Positions 12,174 to 20,928 of a stretch of 24,505 nt of DNA are shown piece after piece. Location: positions 1-24,505 of IMG/VR virus record IMGVR_UViG_3300045999_006707; one strand, given 5' to 3'. This stretch comes from a virus. A model generated the notes under the pieces. It was given only the letters and a program-made list of their open reading frames with translations, did no database searches and had not been told where the DNA came from. The first letter of the stretch is position 1; every line of letters begins with the position of its first letter. Made by a program: the position numbers and the translations under genes.

Positions 12174-14128
12174 TGCCATTCCAAGCATCAGAGGCTCTTG
12201 ATGACCAACTGATCCTCGACGGGACCAGCGGGTTCAGCACCGGCGTCATCTCGGCCACCCGTCCAGATGCCATCCCTGCCACAAGCATGGAGTCGGCCAT
12301 CAACATGGACTACGACGATTTCGGAAACATCGTCACACGCTTGGGAACAGTCTCGCTTGCCGGCAATCCCATCGTCGGAAACTGGGAGAACATTGTCGAA
12401 AACTGGGAAACGATCTCGTCTTCCTACGGATCAAACCTTCCCATCAACGCCACGGTTTTCTCCGGGTTCTACTTCGACACCGCAGCGTCCGAACGCCTCG
12501 TCATCGCGGTCAACGACACATCCACCAAGAGCCTGTACTGGGGATCCCCAACGACAGTCTACTCTCAGATCGCAGGATCGACCGTCAGCTCGTCCAGTAA
12601 TTACGTCTATTTCGCCCAACTCAACGACAAGCTCTTCTATTCGGACGGGGTTGGGTCGCTGAAATACATCAGTTCCGGCAACGTCAATTCATCGATCACA
12701 GCAGGCAAAGTCAGCCGCATCGATGTCATCAACCAAGGGAGCAACCTTTCAAATGTTCCCACGGTCACCATTGCTCCGCCTCCAAGCGGAACCACCGCAA
12801 CCGCCGAGGCTATCGTCGCAAACGACGGCAACCTGGTTGCCATCAACATCATCAATCCGGGCAGCGGGTACACCACGGCTCCTTCGGTGAACATCAGCGG
12901 AGGCGGCGGTGCCCACGCAGTCGCCTACGTCTCGCTCACGCCACCGTCAAAGCCCATCTACCTCATCAGCCATTCCAACAGGCTTTGGGCCGCAAGCGCA
13001 GACACGACCACGCCGCCAGACACCCTCTACTTCTCGGACATCCTCGACGGTGAATCATGGGATCCACTCGGATCCATCCGCATCGGAGGCGATGGCGATC
13101 CCATCAAGGGCCTCTACTCTTGGTTCGGGTTCCGACTCCTCGTGTTCAAGGAACGGTCAATCTGGACCGTGGACGCAGACCCAAACCAAGACCCAGCCGA
13201 TTGGCAGGTCACACTCGTCAGCGGCAACATCGGATGCTCGTCGCACCGATCCATCGCCGCCGTCGGACCAGATGTCTTCTTCCTGTCTCGTGACGGCATC
13301 CGTTCGCTCCAGCAAATCCAAGCCGGCACACAGACCAGCGTCGGCCTCGCCCTTTCGTCGCCCATCAACGACCTGATCAGCCGCATCAACAAGACCAAGC
13401 TCGATCTCTGCGACGGAACATTCTGGAACAACCGCTACCTGCTGGCCGTTCCGTTCGTCCAAGAAGACCCGTACATTCTGGGAACCGAAAACGAGAGCGC
13501 ACTGCTTACCGAGAACTCCGTCCAAGTATCCCTCGAAGGCGCACTGAACGAGAACAACGCCGTCATCGTCTACCACTCGCTGGCCCGCTCTTGGCTCGGT
13601 TACTGGGACAACTGGATCGTCAACGACTTCATCCCAACTTCATTCTCGGAGTTCGGTCCCGTCCTCATGTTCGCAGGCGACATCATCTCCGTGTCGGCAG
13701 CATCCGGCCAGGTCTGGTCCTTCAACGATTACCTGCCAAACACCCGGCTCTCACCGGTCGCCACGTCCGCATACCTCGACGGCGGTGCAACCTACGAGTC
13801 GAGCGTCATCACCAAGGCGTACAACCTCAACGAGCCGATCCCCGACAAGATCGGGTACAGCGTCCAGCTTGCGTTCGACAACCCGTACACCACGCAGAAT
13901 GTTCCGGTGAGCGTCTCCTACGCCAAGGACATGAGCGGGACATTCTCGACCATCGACCCAGCCTTGAACATCACGGCTTCGCAGAAGTTCCTCAAAGCCT
14001 ACAACCTGATCAGCAAGGGCCGCTGGAACACCATCCAGTTCAAGGTGAACACCAACTCGGGCGGAAGACTTTGCTTGCAGTCCACCATCCTGTCAGGGTT
14101 CGTTGATTCCGTTCGACCCCAACAGTGA
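12173..14128 (+). CDS. Tail nozzle / tail tubular protein B-like, with inserted repeat domain
   Basis: The 651-residue protein begins in a TAATG overlap. It has the signatures of phage tail-nozzle beta-propeller proteins (T7 gp12 role). N-terminal blocks are ATRPDAIPATSMESAINMDY and GNIVTRLGT (about 29-59). The propeller-like blades include LYFSDILDGESWDPLG (about 285-300), GLYSWFGFRLLVFKERSIW and FFLSRDGIRSLQQI. Residues about 180-255 hold an insert with two copies of an IxxINxGSxxxxxPTVTI-type repeat (INQGSNLSNVPTVTI and INPGSGYTTAPSVNI), a module frequent in adhesive phage tail proteins. The protein would form the tail tip through which DNA leaves. The stop overlaps the next GTG start as GTGA. 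Confidence 0.65.
   Translation: MPFQASEALDDQLILDGTSGFSTGVISATRPDAIPATSMESAINMDYDDFGNIVTRLGTVSLAGNPIVGNWENIVENWETISSSYGSNLPINATVFSGFYFDTAASERLVIAVNDTSTKSLYWGSPTTVYSQIAGSTVSSSSNYVYFAQLNDKLFYSDGVGSLKYISSGNVNSSITAGKVSRIDVINQGSNLSNVPTVTIAPPPSGTTATAEAIVANDGNLVAINIINPGSGYTTAPSVNISGGGGAHAVAYVSLTPPSKPIYLISHSNRLWAASADTTTPPDTLYFSDILDGESWDPLGSIRIGGDGDPIKGLYSWFGFRLLVFKERSIWTVDADPNQDPADWQVTLVSGNIGCSSHRSIAAVGPDVFFLSRDGIRSLQQIQAGTQTSVGLALSSPINDLISRINKTKLDLCDGTFWNNRYLLAVPFVQEDPYILGTENESALLTENSVQVSLEGALNENNAVIVYHSLARSWLGYWDNWIVNDFIPTSFSEFGPVLMFAGDIISVSAASGQVWSFNDYLPNTRLSPVATSAYLDGGATYESSVITKAYNLNEPIPDKIGYSVQLAFDNPYTTQNVPVSVSYAKDMSGTFSTIDPALNITASQKFLKAYNLISKGRWNTIQFKVNTNSGGRLCLQSTILSGFVDSVRPQQ
12710..12937 (+). 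repeat. Two-copy GSGYTxAPxVxI repeat domain inserted in the nozzle protein
   Basis: Residues 180-255 of the nozzle-like protein form two units of about 36-38 residues, each a DVIN/INIIN strand, Gly-Ser turn, PTV/PSV strand and Gly-rich segment. The unit looks like a beta-solenoid or adhesin module, and similar GxGYTxxPTVTI units are common in phage tail proteins. It interrupts the propeller-like sequence. Confidence 0.7.
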
Positions 14129-14565
14129 ACGCTCATCCCACAATCATCTCGGCGGCCAAACTGCTGAAAGAGAAGTGGCCTACTTGTTCCACATGGAACA
14201 ATGACGAGTTGCTCAACTGGATCGGCATCTTCAATTCCAAACGACAGATCGGCATCGTCATGGATGGTGACGAATGCGTTGGCGTAGGGGCCGTCCGATT
14301 CCTCAACTCCATCGAGGAATCCAAGGACATCTACAACGATGATCCGAACGGTCACATCGCTTGGATCGAGGTGGTTGTGACCAGCAAGCCGATGGCGGTC
14401 CAGACACTCTGGCTGGCCATGAAAGCGCGGTGTTCCCCCAACGTCACCAAGATGGGCGGAACCAACGTCTACACGGGCGTTTCGCGTTTGTACGATTTCG
14501 AGCGGTACTTCAAACTGTTGATGAACGATAGGATTTGCTATGGGAGGAGATTACAGGGCACCTGA
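14125..14565 (+). CDS. GNAT-like small protein of the tail/internal virion region
   Basis: The GTG start at 14125 forms a GTGA overlap with the nozzle stop. The 146 residues show the pattern seen in small GNAT-fold proteins of podoviruses near nozzle genes. There is a helix with AAKLLKEKWPTCSTW, then QIGIVMDGDECVGVGAVRFL (strand-turn-strand), then HIAWIEVVVTSKPMAVQTLWL and a C-terminal segment KMGGTNVYTGVSRLYDFERYF. A canonical acetyl-CoA loop (Q/RxxGxG/A) is not obvious, so enzymatic activity is doubtful. It may serve as a structural or maturation factor. The last 26 bases overlap the next gene. Confidence that this is a gene is high. The fold call is weak. Confidence 0.55.
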   Translation: MNAHPTIISAAKLLKEKWPTCSTWNNDELLNWIGIFNSKRQIGIVMDGDECVGVGAVRFLNSIEESKDIYNDDPNGHIAWIEVVVTSKPMAVQTLWLAMKARCSPNVTKMGGTNVYTGVSRLYDFERYFKLLMNDRICYGRRLQGT

Positions 14566-15706
14566 TTACGCTGCTGCGAACCGGGAAGCGGTCATGGCAC
14601 AGGCGGAAACATTTCCGCTGATCCGCCAAATTGAAGCCGCGTCTAGAATCGGCGCAAAGGTCGATGTTCCTGTCTATCAAGACGGGAAAGCAACCGGACA
14701 GTTCAAGACCGTTGATTTCGGTCCGATGTCCGACATTGCTCAGACGAGGGCAATCGGAAGGGCTCTGGCCGAGATGGCTCCTGAGCAGGCTCGCGCCCAG
14801 TACGAAGCGTCTCAGCAAAGGGTTTCCCCAGGCGGACCAACCCTTGGAGAGGCAACGGCGATGCAACGCCGAGCAGAGCTTCAAGCTCTTGATCCTACCA
14901 GGTACGGACTCTACGAGACGTTCCTCAAGGACATCGGTCAACGCCCCATCGCGCAGGATCAGATCGAAGCTCCTCGGTACGAGCAGGTAGGGATTCCTTC
15001 CGCTCCCCAAGATGTCGGTGAAGCGCAGCGGATCCGATCCAATCTCGAGCGTCAGATCTCCGCCGGTCTCGCTCAGGCCGGAACCGCAGATCCCGCGCTC
15101 ATCCGCGCTGCTCAGCAAGCCGTTCGAGCCCGTGGCACTACCACGGGTGCCGCACTGAGCGACATCCAGTCCTTCCGCGAGGCTCGTGCCGTCAGCGAGG
15201 CCATTGCCAACGCGGACATGCAGCGCAGGGCTCAGGCCATGAGCCTGCTTCAGTCTGGCCAGACGACCAGCGATGTCGCCAATCGGCAGGCGCAGGAGTC
15301 GTTCCAGAACATCCTCGCCGCTACTGGCCAACGGAATACCGCCCAGCAGCAGACCTTCGCGGGCCAGATGGCTTCGCAGCAGCAGCGTCAGAGCGTCCAG
15401 CAGCAGAACACCGCCAACATCCAGTCTGCTCTTGGTCTCCAGCCGATTGTCTCGCAGGCCGCTCAGCTCCCCGGACTTCAGCAGGGTGCATCTCCGTTCG
15501 CTCCTCCCCAGCTCATCCAAGGAATGCAGCAGGCAGGTCCGGGTCAGCTCGCACAGCTTGGAACCGGCTTCGCGTTGCAGAACGCCCAGAACGCATACCA
15601 AGCCTCGCAAGCCGGATCTCCGTTGGCTGTGTTCGGTGCCCTGACTCAAGGCATTGGAAGCCTCGGAAGTGCATATCGAGGATTCAACAGTCCTTACGGG
15701 GGTTGA
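14540..15706 (+). CDS. Internal virion / ejection protein candidate (388 residues)
   Basis: The ATG at 14540 has a TAGGA Shine-Dalgarno site 7 bases upstream and overlaps the previous gene by 26 bases. The protein is very rich in Ala and Gln. The first third is mostly helical (YAAANREAVMAQAETFPLIRQ), the middle has ALSDIQSFREARAVSEAIANA, and the last third is Gln-rich (TGQRNTAQQQTFAGQMASQQ), ending SLGSAYRGFNSPYGG. This composition, its place after the nozzle gene, and the run of three further similar genes match the internal proteins that podoviruses inject ahead of DNA to build a channel. No lytic transglycosylase motif is seen. The gene is certain; the role is inferred from context. Confidence 0.65.
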   Translation: MGGDYRAPDYAAANREAVMAQAETFPLIRQIEAASRIGAKVDVPVYQDGKATGQFKTVDFGPMSDIAQTRAIGRALAEMAPEQARAQYEASQQRVSPGGPTLGEATAMQRRAELQALDPTRYGLYETFLKDIGQRPIAQDQIEAPRYEQVGIPSAPQDVGEAQRIRSNLERQISAGLAQAGTADPALIRAAQQAVRARGTTTGAALSDIQSFREARAVSEAIANADMQRRAQAMSLLQSGQTTSDVANRQAQESFQNILAATGQRNTAQQQTFAGQMASQQQRQSVQQQNTANIQSALGLQPIVSQAAQLPGLQQGASPFAPPQLIQGMQQAGPGQLAQLGTGFALQNAQNAYQASQAGSPLAVFGALTQGIGSLGSAYRGFNSPYGG

Positions 15707-15709
15707 TCT

Positions 15710-16615
15710 ATGGCCGAACCGCTGGATAGCTACTTCTTGTTTCCCGAGGGCGGAGAGGCGTCCGAGCTTGGGTTCACCCCGAGCGCGGAAGTTCTCGGTC
15801 GATACCCCATCGATCTGTCCACGGGGTTGGCCACGTTGCAGCCTCCTCAGGATCAGGGGCCGGCGATCAGCGATCTGGAACGCATTGCCTACGCCGCTCC
15901 GACTCCTCCTGCTAGGATTGACGTTCCTCCAAATCTCAACGCGGGCTTGGCGACACTCCAGATGCCTCAGGCTCCTGCTCCCACGCCTTCGCTCGCCAGC
16001 CCGGCATCATTTGCCGCAGCACCTGCGGTTACCAGATTCACCCCGGAACAACCAAAGGTCGCGGCAGCAAACATCGGGGGACCTCTCGATCCGAAAACCG
16101 AAGACAGGTACAACGTCATCGGAACCGTAAAGGATGACAAGGAAACCATCTCTCCAGCTCCAGTAGCGGGGACCGGTGGTGGGGCTCCAGACATACGGGT
16201 CGAACAGCTCACTCCAAAACAGATGGATGAGCTTCTGCTCAACCAGACTCCGACCACGGTCACTCCTGGGACCGAGACGCCAAAGGAAACCAGCGAATAT
16301 GTTCCCGCTCGCGTCATCCTTGAACCGATCAAGTATGACCCGTTTCCGATTTCCGAGTTCCAGTTCAACGAGCCGGCAAGGACAACCACATCGGTTCTTA
16401 CAGCAACACCTGGTGTCCCGGTTGTTTCAACGTTGAGGCCGACAACTATCGAGTCGCCCATGCGTCGGGCGGTCGAACGGCTCGCTCCCGGCATCTTCCG
16501 AGACATCAACTACGATCCCGAGCTGATCCTCGAAGCCGCCATGCGGAGCATGGGTCCGCGCTACGCAAAACAGTCGCTTCTCGAAGAACAACGGATGTTT
16601 GAAAGGATGAAGTAA
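15710..16615 (+). CDS. Internal virion protein candidate, Pro/Ala-rich (301 residues)
   Basis: This 301-residue protein is disordered-looking, with Pro, Ala, Thr and Ser making most of the first two thirds. Examples are PAPVAGTGGGAPDIRVEQL and TPTTVTPGTETPKETSE. A repeated STGLATLQPPQ and NAGLATLQMPQ element occurs at about 43-53 and 78-88. The C-terminal 60 residues (ESPMRRAVERLAPGIFRDIN, then ILEAAMRSMGPRYAKQSLLE) form an amphipathic helical end. It sits between two other internal-virion-type genes with no gap. A flexible linker or scaffold-like ejection component is plausible. No known family is recognised. Confidence 0.55.
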   Translation: MAEPLDSYFLFPEGGEASELGFTPSAEVLGRYPIDLSTGLATLQPPQDQGPAISDLERIAYAAPTPPARIDVPPNLNAGLATLQMPQAPAPTPSLASPASFAAAPAVTRFTPEQPKVAAANIGGPLDPKTEDRYNVIGTVKDDKETISPAPVAGTGGGAPDIRVEQLTPKQMDELLLNQTPTTVTPGTETPKETSEYVPARVILEPIKYDPFPISEFQFNEPARTTTSVLTATPGVPVVSTLRPTTIESPMRRAVERLAPGIFRDINYDPELILEAAMRSMGPRYAKQSLLEEQRMFERMK

Positions 16616-18094
16616 ATGGCTACTCCTCAATTTGGAAATCTAGAACAGCAGGCCACGCAGCGGATCAACCCGTTACTCAAGGGGTTGTCGATGCTTACCG
16701 GAGGAATTGCCGGCGAACTCACCGGGACCAACGAGCAGATCCGTCAGCAGCGGGCCGCTCGCAGGGCTCTGCTTCAAGAGGAACTCCAGAAGCGGGACGA
16801 GCAACGAGCCCTTGAGAGACAGTTGATGATTAACGCGCTCCAGCAGAACGTTGGACAGCTTGAGGGAGCTACGTTCGAGGAGAGGATGGCCGACTTCCAG
16901 AAGAAGCGGCTCCGTCAGGAGATCGCAGGGCAGCAGGGTCGAATCTTTGGGTTGGGGCAATCAATCGGTCCTTCGCCTTACGAAGCCGAACCGACCTTCC
17001 AAGCCGGAATGGCCAAGGGACAGGTCGAGCTTGCCGAGAAGAAGGCGATGGCTGGTGCCGAAGAGGAAATCCAGCGTCCTTCGCTGGAAGCCCAGCTTCG
17101 TGGATTCGGAGCGACTCCTCGCACTGGTGCGCCCACCGGAGAACTCCGAGGCCAGCTTGAGCGTATCCGCATGGAGACCCAGAGCAGGATTCCTGTCGAA
17201 AGCAGGGCTTCTCAAGCAAAGGCTGAACTTACTGCTTTGCAGGGAATGGGCTTTGTTCCTAGCCCGATGAACATTGAGTCGCTTACTCCAGAGCAGGCGA
17301 TTGCCCAAGCCGACATTTACGGTCGAAAGTATCAGCAGGAATCCTACGTCGGAGCTTTTGATCGGAAGGCAAAAGCTGAACGCAAGGCGATCGATGAGTT
17401 CAATGTCGAGGCTGGCAAAGACTCCCCCGATCAGACCAAGCTCAAGACCCTGTTCTATGATCTCCCGACGGATGCTCAGAAAGACGCTCGCAACCGCATG
17501 ATTGCCGGTGTCACTCAGGCTCCTACGCCAAAGGAACGCGAATCGCTGGTCAAATACCGGGAGATGCTCGGTGGAGCGCAAAACCTTGCGACATCTCTGT
17601 CGTCTCTGGCTGGATCCGAGAACCTAGCGAAGGTTTCTCAGGACAACTTCAACGGATTCCAAAGCTGGTTGCGCGGAATCAAAAACAAGTACGGAGCCGA
17701 GGATTCTCGACTCAGAACCATCAACGACATCGTTCAGCAGTTCGAGGCTGTCGTCGCAGGAAAGCGCAAAGATTTGTTCGGTGCTTCGCTCACCGGCAAC
17801 GAGCTTGAATCTGCTAGGCAGCAATTCGCTGATCCCAAGTCGGCCAACTTCCTGCCGCGCATGGTTCAGTTCCTCGACGGAGTGTTCAGCCGCGATGTGG
17901 TCAACGAGGACTACAAGCAGTTCGGTATCCAGGTTCCTGCGGAACTCGAGAAGACTGTTCAAGACGCCCGCCAGAAATGGCTCACGACTCGTGAGCAACT
18001 CAACTTTGGGAATCTGGGTGGGACTCGCAGAGGGTTGTCGAACGAGGAGTCAGCAAGACTCAGGCAGCTCCAACAGAAGAGGGCTCAACAGTAA
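16616..18094 (+). CDS. Internal virion protein candidate, coiled-coil (492 residues)
   Basis: The 492-residue protein starts directly after the previous stop and has an AAGGA Shine-Dalgarno site (about 16603-16607). It is mostly helical, rich in Arg, Glu, Gln and Leu. An N-terminal Gly segment (LLKGLSMLTGGIAGELTGT, about 20-38) could contact membrane. Then come coiled coils such as RAARRALLQEELQKRDEQRA (about 46-65). A later domain has LATSLSSLAGSENLAKVSQD and FQSWLRGIKNKYGAEDSRLR, and the end reads ARLRQLQQKRAQQ. The profile fits podovirus internal core proteins that line the head-tail channel. No enzyme motif is visible. Confidence 0.6.
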   Translation: MATPQFGNLEQQATQRINPLLKGLSMLTGGIAGELTGTNEQIRQQRAARRALLQEELQKRDEQRALERQLMINALQQNVGQLEGATFEERMADFQKKRLRQEIAGQQGRIFGLGQSIGPSPYEAEPTFQAGMAKGQVELAEKKAMAGAEEEIQRPSLEAQLRGFGATPRTGAPTGELRGQLERIRMETQSRIPVESRASQAKAELTALQGMGFVPSPMNIESLTPEQAIAQADIYGRKYQQESYVGAFDRKAKAERKAIDEFNVEAGKDSPDQTKLKTLFYDLPTDAQKDARNRMIAGVTQAPTPKERESLVKYREMLGGAQNLATSLSSLAGSENLAKVSQDNFNGFQSWLRGIKNKYGAEDSRLRTINDIVQQFEAVVAGKRKDLFGASLTGNELESARQQFADPKSANFLPRMVQFLDGVFSRDVVNEDYKQFGIQVPAELEKTVQDARQKWLTTREQLNFGNLGGTRRGLSNEESARLRQLQQKRAQQ

Positions 18095-18103
18095 TTTATT
18101 TGT

Positions 18104-20698
18104 ATGCCACTTACCGCTGCTGAAGAGGCCGAATTGGCCCAACTCGAAGCTAAACTTGCCGGTTCTCAAGCGGCAGAGCCGCAGCTTACGGAAGAGGAAC
18201 AACAGCGCAGGATTGCGATGGCCACTGCCGCTGCCCGTGCTGGTGGCGGTGGATTCATTACTCCTCCGCTTCAGCCTGCGGCTTTTACTTCCGAAGAAGT
18301 GGTTCCAGCACTTCTCCGCTACGGCGTCCCGCTTGGTGCCGGGTTGGCCACGGGTCCGGTCGGTGGACTCGCAGCTCTTGCCAGAACCGCAGCAATCACG
18401 GGCGGGGCCGCTGGCCTAGGAGAAGCCGGCGCGCAGACCGTTGAAAGGGTTGCCGAGGACAAAGAGTATCGACGCGGAGAAATCTTGGGCGCGACGATCC
18501 GTGGTGCTGCTCCGCTCATCAGCCGTGCCCCCATCAAGACCATCCTCGCTGCCGGAGGAGCAGGCGTGGCAGGAGGCGCAGCCGAAGGGAAGACGGGTGG
18601 GATGGAGATGGCCGGTGAGTTCGTAAAATCCGCTGCACCGGTCGGGTTCCTTCAAGGGCTTTCAGCAGGATCAAGGGCTCTCGGAGAGTTCGTCCAAGGC
18701 GGAATGCAGCGGGCATCGGAGGTGGAAAGAATCGGACCCGGAGTTCAAGCCACCATCGGTCAGGCATTCCCCGAGTTTGCCGGCCTGGAATCTCGCGTTG
18801 CGGCCCAGACAGGAAGCCAAGAGCTTCGCAAACAGCTCCAAGACCAGTCTCAGGCCATTGCGAGAGCTGTCCAAGGGGTCATGGGGGTTCCTGCTGAGAA
18901 CTATCCGAATCTGGTCAACAGGATCGCCCAGACAATCGGGGATCTCGGACCAGAAACCGGCGCACGACTGGCCAACGAAGCGCAGAATGTCACCTCTGCA
19001 TTCGGTGCCGTCGAAAAGGCGCGTTCAGAAGCCCAGAAGAGCCTCGCTCAAGACGCTCTCAAGGAAGCCCAGCAAGCGTTCCAGAAGGCCATCGAGGTCG
19101 AAACCCTCAAGGGTGGAATCCGTGGCGGAGGCGTTCGCCAGTATCAGCCAGCGACCATGGGTGCAGAGGTCGAGGATGTCATCCAAAGCACCAAGAAAGC
19201 GTTCACAGATCGATCCGCTGAACTCTACCAACCGGTCAAACAATTCGAGAACACGCCAGCATTCGATCTCGGCCTCCCAGCAGGCCAGAACGTAGGGTCT
19301 GTCGAGGACGAGATCCTTGGCCTGCTCAACAAGTATCCCGCACTCCAAACCGGAGAGCAGAGCCGTGTCTTCACCCCGTATCTTCGCAAGCTCGAAGAGA
19401 TCCTTGCCAGCAAGACACCGGCCTCATTGAACGACCTCAGGGCAATCCGAGACCAGCTCTACGACGCTTCCGATGTCGCTGGCCAAGCGTTCGGTACGGC
19501 TGCGAAGCGCGACATCCGCAACGTCGCCAAGCGGATCACCCAAACCATCGACTTCCAAGCCCCGTACTTCCTAGGGCAGCCCGAGGCTCTTGCCCTCAAG
19601 GAAGCCAATGCTTTCTACAGCCAGTTCCGGCCAAGGTTCGACGAGTTCGGAGTCGTCCAAGCCTTCAAGCCGGGAACCATGGAGACCGGCCAGATGGCTG
19701 AGATGTTCACGGGCCGTGTCGCTCGCCAAGGAACCGAAACTCCAGGCTTCGCAAATCCCTACACGCTGCTGCAAGACCTCAGAAAAGCGAACGTCGCCAA
19801 CGTGCCAGCCCCGGAGCGTTTGGCCGACATCACTCGGTCAGGAATCGTCGATCGATCCATTGATCCCGTCACAGGAGATGTCGATCTTTTGAAGCTCGCT
19901 GGCGATCTCAACAGCATTTCAAAACAGGGCGGCGGCGGATTGCAGCAGCTTGGCTTCGGAACCAAGCGGGAACTCGATCGCTTCGTCCAATACGTCCAGA
20001 AACTCGACCCAGCTCAGGCGAAAGGCCCTGAGGCAGTTCTGGAACTCCTCAAGACTGGCACCCCCGCTGGCTTCGCGGTCGCTTCTCGCGCCGTCCGCAC
20101 CCTGCCCGACCTCGCAACGGTCGATTCGGTCATCAAGACCCTCGAAAAGCAGGCCGTGGCAGGCTCCAAGGTTGCCGAAAACACCCTGCTGAACATCAGG
20201 GCGCGTGAAATCGAGGACTTGCTCCTCAAAGCAAGCTCCGAAGGCCGCGTGGCGAACCTCGGATCACTCACCGAGCTGGCCGATCCAGCCATGCGAGACA
20301 ACGTGGAACGAATCATCGGAAGAAACCTGATGAACCAGATCGATTCGACGTTCATCCCAGGATTCCGAGTCATCGAGGAGGCTCGACAGGCTGCTGGAAT
20401 GGCCGGATCTACGGTCCGAGGTGCCGCGCTCGAACGGGTTGGACGCGCAGTCGTTCAAGCCCCCACCCAGATCGCCACGGGCAACGTCACGCAGGGAATC
20501 CAGAACATGCTCGGAAACGCTGCGGCGGCTCTCGGCTACTCCGCAGTGGCCAAGGTGTTCGCCAAGGGTGCCGGAGTGACGGGTCTCCGAAAACGTCAGG
20601 ATTTCCTCAAGGATTTGGAGAAAATCGCGGGCGCACCGCAGCCGCAGCAGATCGAACTCCTGCGCCGATACATCGGCGAGGATTCACGCGAGGAATAA
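18104..20698 (+). CDS. Large internal virion / DNA-ejection protein candidate (864 residues)
   Basis: This is the largest gene of the window. The N terminus is an acidic coiled coil (AAEEAELAQLEAKLAG). Two Gly/Ala-rich hydrophobic stretches follow: VVPALLRYGVPLGAGLATGP with GGLAALARTAAITGGAAGLG (about 66-106), and IKTILAAGGAGVAGGAAEG (about 144-162). These look like membrane-inserting segments of ejection proteins. The remaining about 700 residues are mainly helical with QSQAIARAVQGVMGVPAENY, LNDLRAIRDQLYDASDVAGQ, and a C-terminal Gly/Ala stretch (AAAALGYSAVAKVFAKGAG) near 820. In podoviruses such large final internal proteins are injected first to span the cell envelope. No peptidoglycan-lytic motif is obvious. 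No Shine-Dalgarno site precedes the ATG. Confidence 0.65.
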   Translation: MPLTAAEEAELAQLEAKLAGSQAAEPQLTEEEQQRRIAMATAAARAGGGGFITPPLQPAAFTSEEVVPALLRYGVPLGAGLATGPVGGLAALARTAAITGGAAGLGEAGAQTVERVAEDKEYRRGEILGATIRGAAPLISRAPIKTILAAGGAGVAGGAAEGKTGGMEMAGEFVKSAAPVGFLQGLSAGSRALGEFVQGGMQRASEVERIGPGVQATIGQAFPEFAGLESRVAAQTGSQELRKQLQDQSQAIARAVQGVMGVPAENYPNLVNRIAQTIGDLGPETGARLANEAQNVTSAFGAVEKARSEAQKSLAQDALKEAQQAFQKAIEVETLKGGIRGGGVRQYQPATMGAEVEDVIQSTKKAFTDRSAELYQPVKQFENTPAFDLGLPAGQNVGSVEDEILGLLNKYPALQTGEQSRVFTPYLRKLEEILASKTPASLNDLRAIRDQLYDASDVAGQAFGTAAKRDIRNVAKRITQTIDFQAPYFLGQPEALALKEANAFYSQFRPRFDEFGVVQAFKPGTMETGQMAEMFTGRVARQGTETPGFANPYTLLQDLRKANVANVPAPERLADITRSGIVDRSIDPVTGDVDLLKLAGDLNSISKQGGGGLQQLGFGTKRELDRFVQYVQKLDPAQAKGPEAVLELLKTGTPAGFAVASRAVRTLPDLATVDSVIKTLEKQAVAGSKVAENTLLNIRAREIEDLLLKASSEGRVANLGSLTELADPAMRDNVERIIGRNLMNQIDSTFIPGFRVIEEARQAAGMAGSTVRGAALERVGRAVVQAPTQIATGNVTQGIQNMLGNAAAALGYSAVAKVFAKGAGVTGLRKRQDFLKDLEKIAGAPQPQQIELLRRYIGEDSREE

Positions 20699-20712
20699 TT
20701 TCAACATTTTCC

Positions 20713-20741
20713 TTGCGGCAGAGTACGACACGGTGCAACAT
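20713..20741 (+). promoter_or_regulatory. Weak sigma70-like promoter candidate between late and recombination modules
   Basis: TTGCGG at 20713-20718 and CAACAT at 20736-20741 are separated by 17 bases in the 50-base gap before the helix-turn-helix gene. Each hexamer matches the consensus at only three positions, but this is the first non-coding gap after more than 6 kb of abutting genes and lies exactly where gene content changes. It is tentative. Confidence 0.2.
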
Positions 20742-20748
20742 CTGCCCC

Positions 20749-20928
20749 GTGAGCGTAAAACTCCTCTCAACGAAGCAGATCGCCACTGCTCTCGGGGTCC
20801 ACCCCGAGACCGTGCGCCGATGGATCCGTTCGGGGCGGCTCCCAGCGATGAAGGCCACCAGCCAAGTCATCCGGGTCCGCTCCGATGTGGTCGAGCAGAT
20901 GCTCCGCAATCAACAAGACAAACAATGA
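20749..20928 (+). CDS. Excisionase-type helix-turn-helix DNA-binding protein
   Basis: With GTG 20749 as start the product has 59 residues. A TTG at 20713 would add 12 residues of unlikely sequence. It has the winged-helix pattern of MerR/excisionase-type proteins: LLSTKQIATALGVHPETVRR (about 5-24), WIRSGRLPAMKA, then VIRVRSDVVEQML. The LSTKQIAxxLGVHPETVRRWI segment is the helix-turn-helix and the following GRLPA turn the wing. Such small proteins bind short DNA sites as transcription or recombination directionality factors. No integrase is in the window, so a control role for the adjacent recombination genes is more likely. The stop overlaps the next start as ATGA. Confidence 0.75.
   Translation: MSVKLLSTKQIATALGVHPETVRRWIRSGRLPAMKATSQVIRVRSDVVEQMLRNQQDKQ

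Noticed and set aside
14510-15649. Long - strand open frame of 379 codons
   Set aside because: It lies opposite the Ala/Gln-rich gene at 14540-15706, is Leu/Ser/Arg/Gly-rich without motifs, and would be the only leftward gene. It is a codon-bias shadow.
20733-20924. Upstream extension of the RecT-like frame
   Set aside because: It overlaps the helix-turn-helix gene and is His/Arg/Pro-rich; the ATG at 20925 forms the usual ATGA junction.
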